This document shows, one piece after another, positions 44,357-53,231 of a stretch of DNA of 64,000 bases. Both the position numbers and the translations under genes were made by a program. The notes under the pieces were generated by a model, which worked only from the letters and a program-made list of their open reading frames with translations, ran no database searches and was not told the DNA's origin. The stretch spans positions 1,594,438-1,658,437 of the forward strand of contig OX638341.1 in NCBI GenBank assembly GCA_951812965.1, read 5' to 3'. This stretch comes from an uncultured Pseudohongiella sp. (GTDB lineage: Bacteria; Pseudomonadota; Gammaproteobacteria; Pseudomonadales; Pseudohongiellaceae). The stretch's first letter is position 1; each line of letters begins with the position of its first letter.

Positions 44357-45273
44357 CCCATGCCCGGAAACCGTGGACACGAAAGTTCCGGTGTCGCGGG
44401 ACGGACCTAACCCATGCCCGGAAACCGTGGACACGAAAGTTACGGTGTCGCGGGACGGACGTAACCCATGCCCGGAAACCGTGGGTACGAAAGTTCCGGA
44501 GTCGCGGGACGGACGTAACCCATGCCCGGAAACCGTGGGCATGAAAGTTCCGGTGTCGCGGGACGGACCTAACCCATGCCCGGAAACCGTGGGCATGAAA
44601 GTTCAGGTGTGGCGGGACGGACGTAACCCATGCCCGGAAACCCTGGGCACGAAAGTTCAGGTGTGGCGGGACGGACGTAACCCATGCCCGGAAACCGTGG
44701 GCACGAAAGTTCCGGTGTCGCGGGACGGACGTAACCCATGCCCGGAAACCGTGGGCACGAAAGTTCAGGTGTCGCGGGACGGACGTAACCCATGCCCGGA
44801 ATCCGTGGACACGAAAGTTCCGGTGTCGCGGGACGGACGTAACCCATGCCCGGAAACCGTGGGTACGAAAGTTCCGGAGTCGCGGGACGGACGTTACCCA
44901 TGCCCGGAAACCGTGGGCACGAAAGTTCCGGTGTCGCGGGACGGACGTAACCCATGCCCGGAAACCGTGGGCACGAAAGTTCCGGAGTCGCGGGACGGAC
45001 GTAACCCATGCCCGGAAACCGTGGGCACGAAAGTTCCGGAGTCGCGGGACGGACGTAACCCATGCCCGGAAACCCTGGGCACGAAAGTTCCGGAGTCGCG
45101 GGACGGACGTAACCCATGCCCGGAAACCGTGGACACGAAAGTTCCGGTGTGGTGGGACGGACGTAACCCATGCCCGGAAACCGTGGGCACGAAAGTTCCG
45201 GTGTGGCGGGACGGACGTAACCCATGCCCGGAAACCGTGGACACGAAAGTTCCGGTGTCGCGGGACGGACGTA
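44357..45273 (+). repeat. Tandem array: 17 copies of a 54 bp unit
   Basis: Seventeen contiguous units of 54 bp, each starting CCCATGCCCGGAAACC and ending GCGGGACGGACGTAA (first unit ends CCTAA). Units differ at a few recurring positions (GGACAC/GGGCAC/GGGTAC/GGGCAT; CCGGTG/CCGGAG/CAGGTG; TCGCG/GGCGG). There are no spacers. Because 54 is divisible by 3 and the unit lacks stops in several frames, long false reading frames arise on both strands. Each unit has short inverted repeats (TGCCC..GGGCA; GTCGCGGGAC). I see no sign that it is translated. Confidence 0.95.
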
Positions 45274-45274
45274 G

Positions 45275-45294
45275 GGGCGAGGCATGCCTCGCCC
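45275..45294 (+). repeat. REP-like palindrome, right border of tandem array
   Basis: A perfect 20 bp palindrome preceded by GTAG (forward), directly after the last array unit. It forms an inverted pair with 44334-44353, and the array fills the space between. Confidence 0.9.
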
Positions 45295-45375
45295 GCGCTT
45301 GCCCGCGAGAGCGCTTTACAGTACCGTTGTCTGCTCTGAATCGGGGCCCATCGGCCGGAATACCGGGAGACAACA

Positions 45376-45966
45376 ATGCCAAACTCTCTTTTGCGACTAC
45401 TTGCCTGTTCAGTGCTGCTGCCGGCCGCATTTTCCGCCCAGGCGCATTGGCAACTCGACAATGACGCGTCGACCTTGAGCTTCGTCACCATAAAGGCCGA
45501 TCACGTCGGCGAAGTTCACACTTTCGACCGACTAACGGGCGAGATCGACGACGAAGGCAATGCCGAAATTACCATCGAACTGATCAGCATCAATACGCTC
45601 ATTCCGATCCGCGACGAACGCATGCAGAACATGCTGTTCGAAATCGACCTGTTCCCGGAAGCCAATTTGACCGCGCAACTCGACATCGACCAGTTCGCCG
45701 AACTCGAAGTCGGCAGGAGTGCGACTACAAACTTCAATTTCGACCTGTCCATGCGCGGCCAGTCGAATACCTACCAGGCCGAGGTCATGGTCACCAGGCT
45801 TGCCGATAACGGCATCCAGGCAAGCACCTTGAAACCGGTTATCGTCGTTGCCAACAGTTTCGACCTTGTCAGAGGCGTCGAAGCCCTGCGCGAAGTCGCC
45901 GGCTTGCCCAGCATCAGCAACGCGGTACCAGTCAGCTTCAACGTGGTATTCTACAACAACGACTGA
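45376..45966 (+). CDS. YceI family periplasmic protein
   Basis: A 196-residue exported protein with a signal peptide (residues 1-23, ending AQA) and a YceI-type lipocalin-like barrel (HWQLDNDASTLSFVTIKADH at the start; SINTLIPIRDERM; TTNFNFDLSMRG). YceI proteins bind polyprenyl-like lipids; the ligand here is unknown. RBS-like GGGAGA precedes the ATG. A thioesterase gene follows after 31 bases. Confidence 0.9.
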   Translation: MPNSLLRLLACSVLLPAAFSAQAHWQLDNDASTLSFVTIKADHVGEVHTFDRLTGEIDDEGNAEITIELISINTLIPIRDERMQNMLFEIDLFPEANLTAQLDIDQFAELEVGRSATTNFNFDLSMRGQSNTYQAEVMVTRLADNGIQASTLKPVIVVANSFDLVRGVEALREVAGLPSISNAVPVSFNVVFYNND

Positions 45967-45997
45967 ACAGCCGCGGGCGCTGCAAAGGAACGGATAG

Positions 45998-46435
45998 ATG
46001 GAACCGGCATTCAAGCCCGAGGACTATGACGTTCCGCCGGAATACCGGCATTGGCCGGGAGATACCGCCGAGGATAATATCGGCCCCTTCTTCTTCTACA
46101 TGGACGGACCTCATCCACGTACCGCTTTCCGCCCCCGCGAAGAGCATTCCAACACGCACCGCACGATCCATGGCGGCATCCTGATGACGTTCGCCGATTA
46201 CACGGCCTGCCTCGGCGCCAGCGGCGGCGAGCAGGAAAGTTCGGCCACGATCAGTCTGAACACCGAGTTCGTCGCACCGGCCCACGTGGGCGACTTGCTG
46301 CTCGGCGAATGTGAGATCCTGCGCCGCGGCCATTCGCTGGTTTTCGTGCGGGTGAAAGTGTACGCGAGCCACCGGGTGGTATTAGCCGCCAGCGCGGTCA
46401 TCAAGCGGTTGCGCGATCGTACGGAGCAGAAATAA
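45998..46435 (+). CDS. PaaI-type hotdog-fold thioesterase
   Basis: A 145-residue protein with the PaaI hotdog signature HRTIHGGILMTFADYTACLG and a second strand region SLNTEFVAPAHVGDLL. It would hydrolyse an acyl- or aryl-CoA ester; substrate unknown. AAAGGA precedes the ATG. It converges on an amidohydrolase gene 36 bases away. Confidence 0.85.
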   Translation: MEPAFKPEDYDVPPEYRHWPGDTAEDNIGPFFFYMDGPHPRTAFRPREEHSNTHRTIHGGILMTFADYTACLGASGGEQESSATISLNTEFVAPAHVGDLLLGECEILRRGHSLVFVRVKVYASHRVVLAASAVIKRLRDRTEQK

Positions 46436-46471
46436 CCGGTTGCCGCTCTTCGGTCGAGCCGGGCGCCGGCC

Positions 46472-47476
46472 TCAGATCGAATAAACCTTCGCCGCGGTAT
46501 CGTGAAACAGCACCTGTTTCTCTTCTTCGCTGAAGTCCGCGACCATTTTCTTGAATCCGTTCCATAACACCTGGTAGCCGATGGATAGTCGGTCCACCGG
46601 AAAATTGCTTTCGAACATGCAGCGTTCCGGGCCGAAACATTCGATGGCATGCATATACCAGCGCTTCTGCACCGTGACGAATTCATCCGAATCCGGCGGC
46701 CTGGAATCCTCGTGCCAGCCGAAGCCGTTGTCGGGCATGGCCAGGCCCCCGAGCTTGGCGTGGACGTTCTCGTAACGCGCGAGTTCGGCGATATCCTTTT
46801 GCCAATGCGGAAATACTTCATCCAGCCTCCAGCGGCCGATGCCGAGCGGTGTGCCGAAATGGTCAAGTACGAATGTGCATTCCGGCAGCGCCCTGGCGAG
46901 ATCGATGAAGTCGCGCAACTGGTGGTGATAGTGCCAGGCGTCGAAAATAAGTTTGCGAGCGGCCAACTCCCGCAGTCCCTTGCGGAAGAGCGGATCGGCA
47001 TACAACCCTTCGGGCGCCTGCACGTCGATGAACAGCGGCGCCTTCCGGTCCACCGCCGCGCTTTGTCGTATGCCGCGCAAGCGCCCGCCGCAGATTTCCT
47101 CGTGCTGGTCGAGCAATTCGCCGAGCATGGGAGTATCCGCAAGACGCAGGTCCGCATGGGCGACAATGCCGGCGATGACGGGTCCGCCACCGCTGTCGCT
47201 TTGCCGGGCGAGTTCGGTGATGTAACGCGTTTCCCCGCTCGGCCGCAGATAATCCGCGCCTTCGCGCAGCCAGAATGCCCGACACTCCATAAAAACCGAC
47301 TTGACGACGTTATGTCCGCTGCCGGTATCTCCGCAAAACTCCGGCAGCAGGTAATCTCGTCCGAAACGCTTTTTCCAAAGATGATGGTGCGGGTCGATGA
47401 TCGGCCGCTCAGGTTCAAGCGGCTCCTCTCTTACCTGCGCCAGCCAGCCATCCGAGCCGGGTTGTAATTCAGACAT
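46472..47476 (-). CDS. Amidohydrolase family protein (fuconolactonase-like)
   Basis: A 334-residue TIM-barrel metal hydrolase of the amidohydrolase-2 group. The first-strand motif IDPHHHLWKK, the central FVLDHFGTP and the C-terminal MFESNFPVDR are those of lactonase-like members. The ATG at 47476 is chosen because the conserved region starts 28 residues in; the frame is open to 47611 without family similarity. It is divergent from a solute symporter, which suggests uptake and hydrolysis of the same lactone or sugar acid (inference). Confidence 0.85.
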   Translation of the reverse strand: MSELQPGSDGWLAQVREEPLEPERPIIDPHHHLWKKRFGRDYLLPEFCGDTGSGHNVVKSVFMECRAFWLREGADYLRPSGETRYITELARQSDSGGGPVIAGIVAHADLRLADTPMLGELLDQHEEICGGRLRGIRQSAAVDRKAPLFIDVQAPEGLYADPLFRKGLRELAARKLIFDAWHYHHQLRDFIDLARALPECTFVLDHFGTPLGIGRWRLDEVFPHWQKDIAELARYENVHAKLGGLAMPDNGFGWHEDSRPPDSDEFVTVQKRWYMHAIECFGPERCMFESNFPVDRLSIGYQVLWNGFKKMVADFSEEEKQVLFHDTAAKVYSI

Positions 47477-47649
47477 TTTTCGTCCTCGTTTGCAGTACCA
47501 AGCCCCCACCCGGTGACGGCACTCGAAGCCACAATACTTGCGTCCGCCCCATTGTTGTAGTATGCCTGCCTGCGAGCCGCCGGGCCGTGACAGGGAGCAG
47601 CAGATGCTCAATCAGCCAGGCAGCGAAGTCAAAAAAAATGGAATAACGC

Positions 47650-49191
47650 ATGAGCATCACAGCAAGCGTCATTATCGCCTATCTCGTATTTTTCGCCGCC
47701 GCCGGCCTCTACCTGAATCGCCGAAACACCAGTTCCTCCGACTGGGACATCGGCGGCGGCACGCTCGGCATCGTTATGCTTGCCGCCGGCATCGCCGGCA
47801 CCCGCATCGGCGGGGCCGGGACCTACGGCGTCGCCGGCGACGTGATCTCCGAAGGCCTCGGCCATCTCTGGTACGGCGTGAACTCCTTCGCCGCGTTGTT
47901 CCTGGTGGGAGTGTTCTTCGCCATTCCCTACCGTCGCCTGAAACTCGTCAGCGTCGGCCAGGCTTTCGATTACCGTTTCGGGTCCTATCGCTGCCAGTGG
48001 CTGACCAGCCTTTGCGTCCAGGCGGAATATCTCATCGTCAATATCATCGAACCTTACATCATCGGCTCCATCGTCAGCGGCGTCACCGGCATTCCTTTCG
48101 GGCTCGGCGTATTGATCGGCGCGGTGGTCATCATCTCCTTTACCGTTTTTGGCGGTCTGCGCGGCACGGCGATCACCAATATCGTGCATTGCTCGGTGAT
48201 CATTTTCGGCTTGCTACTCGTGGGTCTGGTTGTCATGAACAACATGGGCGGGTGGAATTCGGTGCTGGAAAGCGCCAATGGCATGCTCGCGGAGGCGTCC
48301 CAGGATGAAGTGCGCTGGTGGAGTTTCACCGGTATCGGCTGGGCGACGATCATCGCCTTGTTCATCTCCGCCACGATCCATACGCCCGCCGCATCGGTCT
48401 ATGCCAACTACGCCAGCAGCGCGGCGCGCCAGGAATACCTGATTCCGGGATTTTTCCTGGCCGGAATCGTCGCCGCTCTGATGCCTCTCGTCGCGGGATT
48501 CATAGGCATTCTGACCATGGCGACCTATGGCTCCGAAGCGGGGCTGTCGAGCTACCTGAACATCGCCCAGCTAGCCATGGATTCCGGGCAGATTCTCGGC
48601 GGCATCGCGCTGGCCGCGGTGCTAGCGGCGGTTATTTCCTCCGGTGCGCCAATCCTGCTCGCGAGCGCGACCATGCTGGTAAACGACTGGGTGCCGGGGT
48701 CGAAGAACTTCTCCTCAGAGAAGAAATTGATGGCCTACAAGATTGTCACCGTGGTCTACGGCTCCGCCGCCGCCGTCATCGCCTGGCTCGGCAATATCAC
48801 GTCGGTGTTGCAATTGCTGTTGCTCGGCTTTGCAATGGTGGTGCCGCCGGCGGTCGCAATCGGCTACGTGCTTTACTGGAAGCGCACCACCGAAGCTGCG
48901 GTATTTTGGGGCATAGCCTCGGGTTTCGCCGGAGGCCTGACCATGTGGCTGTTCAACACCCTGTTCGACGACGTGGAAAACGCCACCGCCGGCGGCTTCG
49001 CCCAATGGTGGCACGAGCTGATCGTCTACCTTGGCGAATGGTCCGACCCGTCCTTCCTGACCCTGATGCTGCCGCTGCTGATCATTCCCATCGTCAGCCT
49101 GCTTTTCCCCAACGGCGAGTCCGACCGCGACAACTGCGAGTCCTTTTACAAGCGAGTAGGCCGAATGCAACGCGATTTCAGTTGGAAGTAG
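47650..49191 (+). CDS. Sodium:solute symporter family transporter
   Basis: A 513-residue protein with about 13 membrane segments, of the SSS family (LeuT fold). The segments GTRIGGAGTYGVAGDVISEG, QAFDYRFGSYRCQW and AAVLAAVISSGAPILLASATM are consistent with the family. The C-terminal cytoplasmic tail is short. It has no regulatory domain. The gene is divergent from the amidohydrolase, with 173 bases between the starts. Confidence 0.88.
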   Translation: MSITASVIIAYLVFFAAAGLYLNRRNTSSSDWDIGGGTLGIVMLAAGIAGTRIGGAGTYGVAGDVISEGLGHLWYGVNSFAALFLVGVFFAIPYRRLKLVSVGQAFDYRFGSYRCQWLTSLCVQAEYLIVNIIEPYIIGSIVSGVTGIPFGLGVLIGAVVIISFTVFGGLRGTAITNIVHCSVIIFGLLLVGLVVMNNMGGWNSVLESANGMLAEASQDEVRWWSFTGIGWATIIALFISATIHTPAASVYANYASSAARQEYLIPGFFLAGIVAALMPLVAGFIGILTMATYGSEAGLSSYLNIAQLAMDSGQILGGIALAAVLAAVISSGAPILLASATMLVNDWVPGSKNFSSEKKLMAYKIVTVVYGSAAAVIAWLGNITSVLQLLLLGFAMVVPPAVAIGYVLYWKRTTEAAVFWGIASGFAGGLTMWLFNTLFDDVENATAGGFAQWWHELIVYLGEWSDPSFLTLMLPLLIIPIVSLLFPNGESDRDNCESFYKRVGRMQRDFSWK

Positions 49192-49199
49192 CGACTTGC

Positions 49200-49535
49200 T
49201 TAGCTTGACGCCGTTTCGTCTCCGGCTTCGGAGAAATTGGTTATAGCCACGTTGCCATGTGGAAATTCGGCGACAATTTTCAATTGTCCGCCCATGGCTT
49301 CAATGTATGCCCGAAGGTTGGAAACATACATGTCTGCTCGACGTTCCAGTCTGGCGACCGCCGGTTGCTTGACCTTGAGAACTTCACCCAACGCTTTCTG
49401 GGTTAAAGCCCGCGCCTCCCGCAGTTCATGAAGAAGCATGGCTTCGCGCAACTCCGCCTTGCGGGCGGTTACACGCGCCCGACGCCGGGGAGTAAAGTCC
49501 TTGGTTAACTGTTCAAAAGGATGCCGTCCACTCAT
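49200..49535 (-). CDS. higA: HigA-type antitoxin, XRE family
   Basis: A 111-residue antitoxin with an XRE helix-turn-helix (LTQKALGEVLKVKQPAVARL) in the middle and the C-terminal segment YIEAMGGQLKIVAEFP typical of this HigA subgroup. Its ATG overlaps the toxin stop (ATGA). In HigBA systems the toxin gene comes first, as here, and the antitoxin represses the joint promoter. Confidence 0.9.
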   Translation of the reverse strand: MSGRHPFEQLTKDFTPRRRARVTARKAELREAMLLHELREARALTQKALGEVLKVKQPAVARLERRADMYVSNLRAYIEAMGGQLKIVAEFPHGNVAITNFSEAGDETASS

Positions 49536-49897
49536 TCAATCAACCCTTCCTCTTTAAGTTCGCACAAGTGATCGTCATAAAGCCGGTCGGCCAGTGGAAC
49601 CATTCGCTTGTAGAACCTGCCGTCACCGGTTTTGTCCCCTCCGATCAGCAATATCGCCGTTCGTCTGGGATCGAAGGCGTAGAACACGCGGTAAGGGCGA
49701 CCGTCGCATTGGATGCGCAGTTCGCGCATGTGACTGTGATGGGAGCCTTCCACACTCGAAGTGTACGGAAACCCAAATTCGGGCCCATGTTCCACCAGTA
49801 ATTCGACCACGGCAGTCAGTTCTTCCTGTGCGCTTTCCCCGATGCCTGACCACCAGCCTCCGAATTCATCCGTGTACTCGACATTCCAAGTCATCAT
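49532..49897 (-). CDS. higB: HigB-type toxin, RelE/ParE superfamily
   Basis: A 121-residue predicted ribosome-dependent mRNA interferase of the phage-derived Gp49-like/RelE group. Features are PYTSSVEGSHHSHMRELRIQ, PYRVFYAFDPRRTAILLIGG and a C-terminal KRMVPLADRLYDDHL. Two adjacent ATGs (49897, 49894) are possible. The predicted transcription start falls at or next to them, so the mRNA may be leaderless. Confidence 0.9.
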   Translation of the reverse strand: MMTWNVEYTDEFGGWWSGIGESAQEELTAVVELLVEHGPEFGFPYTSSVEGSHHSHMRELRIQCDGRPYRVFYAFDPRRTAILLIGGDKTGDGRFYKRMVPLADRLYDDHLCELKEEGLIE

Positions 49898-49901
49898 GGC
49901 T

Positions 49902-49930
49902 TATATATTCCATCGATGGAATATTGTCAA
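49902..49930 (-). promoter_or_regulatory. higBA promoter with embedded operator palindrome
   Basis: On the minus strand TTGACA (49930-49925), 17 bases, TATATA (49907-49902). The 20 bp perfect palindrome ATATTCCATCGATGGAATAT (49905-49924) fills the spacer and the first half of the -10, a classic placement for antitoxin autorepression. Confidence 0.85.
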
Positions 49931-50090
49931 GTCATCGCGACAAGTCCCGCAGATACAATTTTTTTGCGTTGGATGCCCCCGATCTACATTCTGGGCGGAG
50001 CAGAGCGGAGTTGCAGAAACTCGTCCAAGAGACTCCGGCATGCGATTAGCGGTGGGAGTGACGCCATAACGGGAATTGGCCGACCGGCCC

Positions 50091-50225
50091 TTGTCTCGAG
50101 AGGAATTCGTAGAACGTGCGAACGCACTGCGGCGTGAACTACGCTCGTCGATCGACAGCACCGAAATTATTCGGGCGCATCGTGACGGGTGCTGTTGCAA
50201 ACTCGACGGAGGCTCTTCCGAATGA
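50091..50225 (+). pseudogene. Possible antitoxin-like remnant
   Basis: A 44-codon open stretch reads LSREEFVERANALRRELRSS and then IDSTEIIRAHRDG, which looks like the tail of a small VapB-type antitoxin. No ATG, no ribosome site and no toxin partner are present. The rest of 49931-50315 holds nothing I can recognise. Low certainty. Confidence 0.25.
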
Positions 50226-50315
50226 GAGCATGCGTGATCGGCGCCAGCATCGCCGTACAATCGTAAGATTCCCCGTCAATGAGACAGTTCGAAACTAGAG
50301 TCTCGGTGAGTAGAA

Positions 50316-51881
50316 CTAACGCTGCATTTCGCCGTTGGCCTGGATGAGGAAGGGGCCGGGTTCGCGGTAGCCGCGTTCCAGCAGGGACACCAGTTCCTCG
50401 GCGGTGTCGGCTTTTGCCCCAGGGACGCCGAAGCCTGCCGCCATTTTCACCCAGTCGATATCGGGATTGCCGATATCGAAAAGGCTTGCGGCGATTTCGC
50501 CGGCTTCGGTGATGCCGAGCCGCGAATATTCGACGTTGAGGATGTTATAGGTTCGATTGGCGAATATCAGCGTGGTGACATTGAGCCCTTCGCGGGCTTG
50601 GGTCCAGAAGCTCTGGTTGGTGTAGGCCGCGCCGCCGTCGCCGAGTAACGCGAGTACCGGACGGTCGGGGCAGGCGAGCGCGGCGCCGGTGGCTACGGGG
50701 CCGCCCTGGCCGATGGCGCCGCCGGTGAGGCTGAGCCAGCTATTGGGCGCCGTATGCTGACAATAGGGGTAGGCCGCATTGCCGCCGCCGGAGTCGGTGC
50801 AGACGATCACTTCTTCCGGCATCTTTGCCGCGATCGCCTGGATGATGTTGCGCGTACTGAGCGGTCCTTCTGGAAGCGGGAATTCCTTGTGTTCGAAGCG
50901 TCGCGCGGCCTCGTTTTCCGCGCCTACTCTTTCCGCCAGCCGTTCGAGCGCATCAACCGAGTCTTGTTCGATGGCCGTGAGGCGGCTGACCGCGCAATTT
51001 TCAGGCAGCAGCCTTCCGGGAACGTTCTGATAAGCAAAGAAACTTGCCGGCGCATCGCCTCCGACGAGAACGAATTGCTTGATGCCCGCAGTTTCCGCGA
51101 GCACCTGTTCGGGGAAATAGGGCAGGCGCTCGACAGCAATGCGTCCAGGTCCGCCATCGACCCGGGCGGGAAAGGTGCCGTTGAGCAGCCGGCAACCCGC
51201 TTTCGCGGCGATACGGCCCGCCGCCTCGAGGGCGTCGGGCGTGGCCGCATGATGCTCAAGCAACAGCGCCGTCGGCTCGCCGTTGCCGAGCAATTCAGCT
51301 ATGTCGCCGATCGCCTGCTCGTCGACTTTCGCCCGTGCCGGCGCCGGATTCGGTTTTACCGGGCCCGGACTGTCGCTCCAGGCTGCGTCTGCCCCCATGA
51401 TCAGGGTGGAAATTTGTCCCAGGCTGCCGCCATGGCTGCGCAGGCTGGCGCTGACCGCATCGGCGCCGTCCTGGGCCAGGCTTTCGCTGGTGGAGCAGGA
51501 TTTGACCCAGCACGAATAATTGCGCGCCAGGGTTTCGATGTCCGAAGTCAGCGGCGCATCGAAGCCGATGTGATAATGCGGATGATTGCCGACGATATTG
51601 ACCATCGGCGTATTCGCGCGCCGCGCATTGTGTAGATTGGCGATACCGTTCGCCAGGCCGGGCCCGAGATGCAGCAAGGTCGCGGCGGGCTTGCCGGTCA
51701 TCCTGCCGATGCCGTCGGCGGCGCCGGTGCAGACGCCTTCGAACAGCGCCAGCACTGATTTCATGCGCGGCACGCTGTCGAGCGCCTGCACCAGGTGCAT
51801 TTCGGATGTACCGGGATTGGCGATGCAGTATTCGATGCCGCAATCTGCAAGGGTTTCGATCAATGCCGTGGCGCCGTTCAT
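50316..51881 (-). CDS. Thiamine diphosphate-dependent enzyme, acetolactate synthase large subunit-like
   Basis: A 521-residue ThDP enzyme of the IlvB/benzoylformate decarboxylase type. The Pyr domain has the activating Glu in ALFEGVCTGAADGIGRM. The PP domain has the GDG..N cofactor motif in LLGDGGAAYTNQSFWTQ followed by ANRTYNI. No regulatory small subunit is adjacent. ATG 51881 begins MNGATALIETL; upstream in-frame codons reach into the divergent coxG region and are rejected. The substrate is unknown. Its start region faces coxG, with 151 bases between. Confidence 0.87.
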   Translation of the reverse strand: MNGATALIETLADCGIEYCIANPGTSEMHLVQALDSVPRMKSVLALFEGVCTGAADGIGRMTGKPAATLLHLGPGLANGIANLHNARRANTPMVNIVGNHPHYHIGFDAPLTSDIETLARNYSCWVKSCSTSESLAQDGADAVSASLRSHGGSLGQISTLIMGADAAWSDSPGPVKPNPAPARAKVDEQAIGDIAELLGNGEPTALLLEHHAATPDALEAAGRIAAKAGCRLLNGTFPARVDGGPGRIAVERLPYFPEQVLAETAGIKQFVLVGGDAPASFFAYQNVPGRLLPENCAVSRLTAIEQDSVDALERLAERVGAENEAARRFEHKEFPLPEGPLSTRNIIQAIAAKMPEEVIVCTDSGGGNAAYPYCQHTAPNSWLSLTGGAIGQGGPVATGAALACPDRPVLALLGDGGAAYTNQSFWTQAREGLNVTTLIFANRTYNILNVEYSRLGITEAGEIAASLFDIGNPDIDWVKMAAGFGVPGAKADTAEELVSLLERGYREPGPFLIQANGEMQR

Positions 51882-52032
51882 GAGGAGTCCTTGCCGGTGG
51901 TGGCGAAATTTTTTTAGGGGCGATATCGTATTGCTCTTCGCGCCGGGATGATATTCTCCGGTCGCGGGGTAACACAAGGCATCCGGGCACTGGCCTGCGT
52001 TGTCAGACGCCAATCCGGGGGGAAACACCATT

Positions 52033-52608
52033 ATGGAAATGAAGGGGCGGCAGAATATTGCCGCCGGCCGTCAGCAAGTTTGGGAAGCGCTGAACGACCC
52101 TGAAATCCTGCGGGCCGCCATTCCAGGCTGCGATAGTTTCGAGCGTACCGGCGACAACGAGTTTAACGCTCGCATTACCAATCGAATCGGGCCGGTCAAG
52201 GCGAGTTTCGGCTTCCTGATCGAACTCGATGAACTCGACCCGCCAAATAGTTACCTGATCAAGGGCAAGGGCCAGGGAGGCGCCGCGGGCTTCGCCAATG
52301 GCGGCGCAAGGGTATCGCTCGAAGCCGATGGCGATCAAACCGTGCTCAACTACGAACTCAACGCCAGCGTCGGCGGCAAGCTCGCCCAACTTGGAGGCAG
52401 ACTCATCGATGGCGCCGCGAAGAAACTCGCCGACCAGTTTTTTTCCCGATTGGGCGAAGAAATCGCCAAGATGGAGCCTCCGAATGCGGAAAAGCCCGAT
52501 GAGCCCGAATCCGATAGCGAACCCGAAGCCCGGCAAGGAAACCGCTTGCTGATCAGTCTCGGCTTAACCATCGTCATCGCCGCCATAGTCATCTACTGGC
52601 TGGTCTGA
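52033..52608 (+). CDS. coxG: CoxG family SRPBCC protein
   Basis: A 191-residue protein with an N-terminal SRPBCC/CoxG domain (GRQNIAAGRQQVWEALNDPE, ARITNRIGPVKASF) and a C-terminal membrane anchor (LLISLGLTIVIAAIVIYWLV) after an acidic linker. CoxG recruits CO dehydrogenase to the membrane in Oligotropha. ATG 52033 has GGGGGGAAA upstream. It leads the cox cluster; coxS starts 153 bases later. Confidence 0.88.
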   Translation: MEMKGRQNIAAGRQQVWEALNDPEILRAAIPGCDSFERTGDNEFNARITNRIGPVKASFGFLIELDELDPPNSYLIKGKGQGGAAGFANGGARVSLEADGDQTVLNYELNASVGGKLAQLGGRLIDGAAKKLADQFFSRLGEEIAKMEPPNAEKPDEPESDSEPEARQGNRLLISLGLTIVIAAIVIYWLV

Positions 52609-52761
52609 GTAAAAATGGAAGAGCCAACGCTAATAATTACGGGCGCGTATCTTCCAATTGTTTGGTTAGCGATTGCAGTATTTTTTCAGGATTTTTGATT
52701 TACTACGCTGTGGATGCCTGGCCTTTGGGTCGAGTAGAAACATGCAAGGAGAAACTAGCAT

Positions 52762-53229
52762 ATGAAGATTGATCTGACAGTGAATGGTCGGGCGGTTGCC
52801 GAGGAGGTAGAGCCACGCACTTTGCTGGTGGAGTTCCTGCGGGAACAACTCCGCCTGACCGGCACCCATGTGGGCTGCGACACCAGCCAATGCGGTGCCT
52901 GCGTGGTCATGATCGACGGCAAGTCGGTAAAATCCTGCACCATGCTCGCGGTCATGGCCGACGGCTGTGACGTGACCACGATCGAAGGACTCGCCAGTGG
53001 CGCGGAGTTACATCCGATGCAGCAGGCCTTCATGGACAATCATGGCCTGCAATGCGGCTTTTGCACGCCCGGCATGGTTATGTCGGGGCTCGATATCGTC
53101 AACCGTCACGGCAATGAGCCGGACGATGCGACCGTGCGCCGGGAACTGAGCGGCAACATCTGCCGCTGCACCGGTTATCAGAACATCGTCAAGGCGATTC
53201 GGGCCGGCGCCCGGGCAATGGGAGAATAG
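52762..53229 (+). CDS. coxS: Molybdenum hydroxylase small subunit, two [2Fe-2S] clusters
   Basis: A 155-residue iron-sulfur subunit. The plant-type ferredoxin cluster uses Cys39, Cys44, Cys47 and Cys59 ([12 protein letters not shown]), and the second cluster Cys98, Cys101, Cys134 and Cys136 ([14 protein letters not shown]). It passes electrons from the molybdenum site to FAD. AAGGAG lies ten bases before the ATG. coxL begins two bases after the stop. Confidence 0.96.
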   Translation: MKIDLTVNGRAVAEEVEPRTLLVEFLREQLRLTGTHVGCDTSQCGACVVMIDGKSVKSCTMLAVMADGCDVTTIEGLASGAELHPMQQAFMDNHGLQCGFCTPGMVMSGLDIVNRHGNEPDDATVRRELSGNICRCTGYQNIVKAIRAGARAMGE

Positions 53230-53231
53230 TC

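Noticed and set aside
44357..45273. CRISPR array
   Set aside because: Units are contiguous 54-mers without unique spacers, and no cas gene is present.
42606..45464. 952-codon plus-strand frame ending in eighteen-residue repeats
   Set aside because: The first part is antisense to selD and the second part is the 54 bp array, which is open in several frames because its unit length is divisible by three.
44289..45491. Minus-strand repeat-protein frames within the array
   Set aside because: Three different minus-strand frames are open over the same array, which speaks against real coding. No signal peptide or good ribosome site was found.
47538..49208. Arg/His-rich plus-strand frames overlapping the symporter
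   Set aside because: They are frame shadows of the symporter gene without domains.
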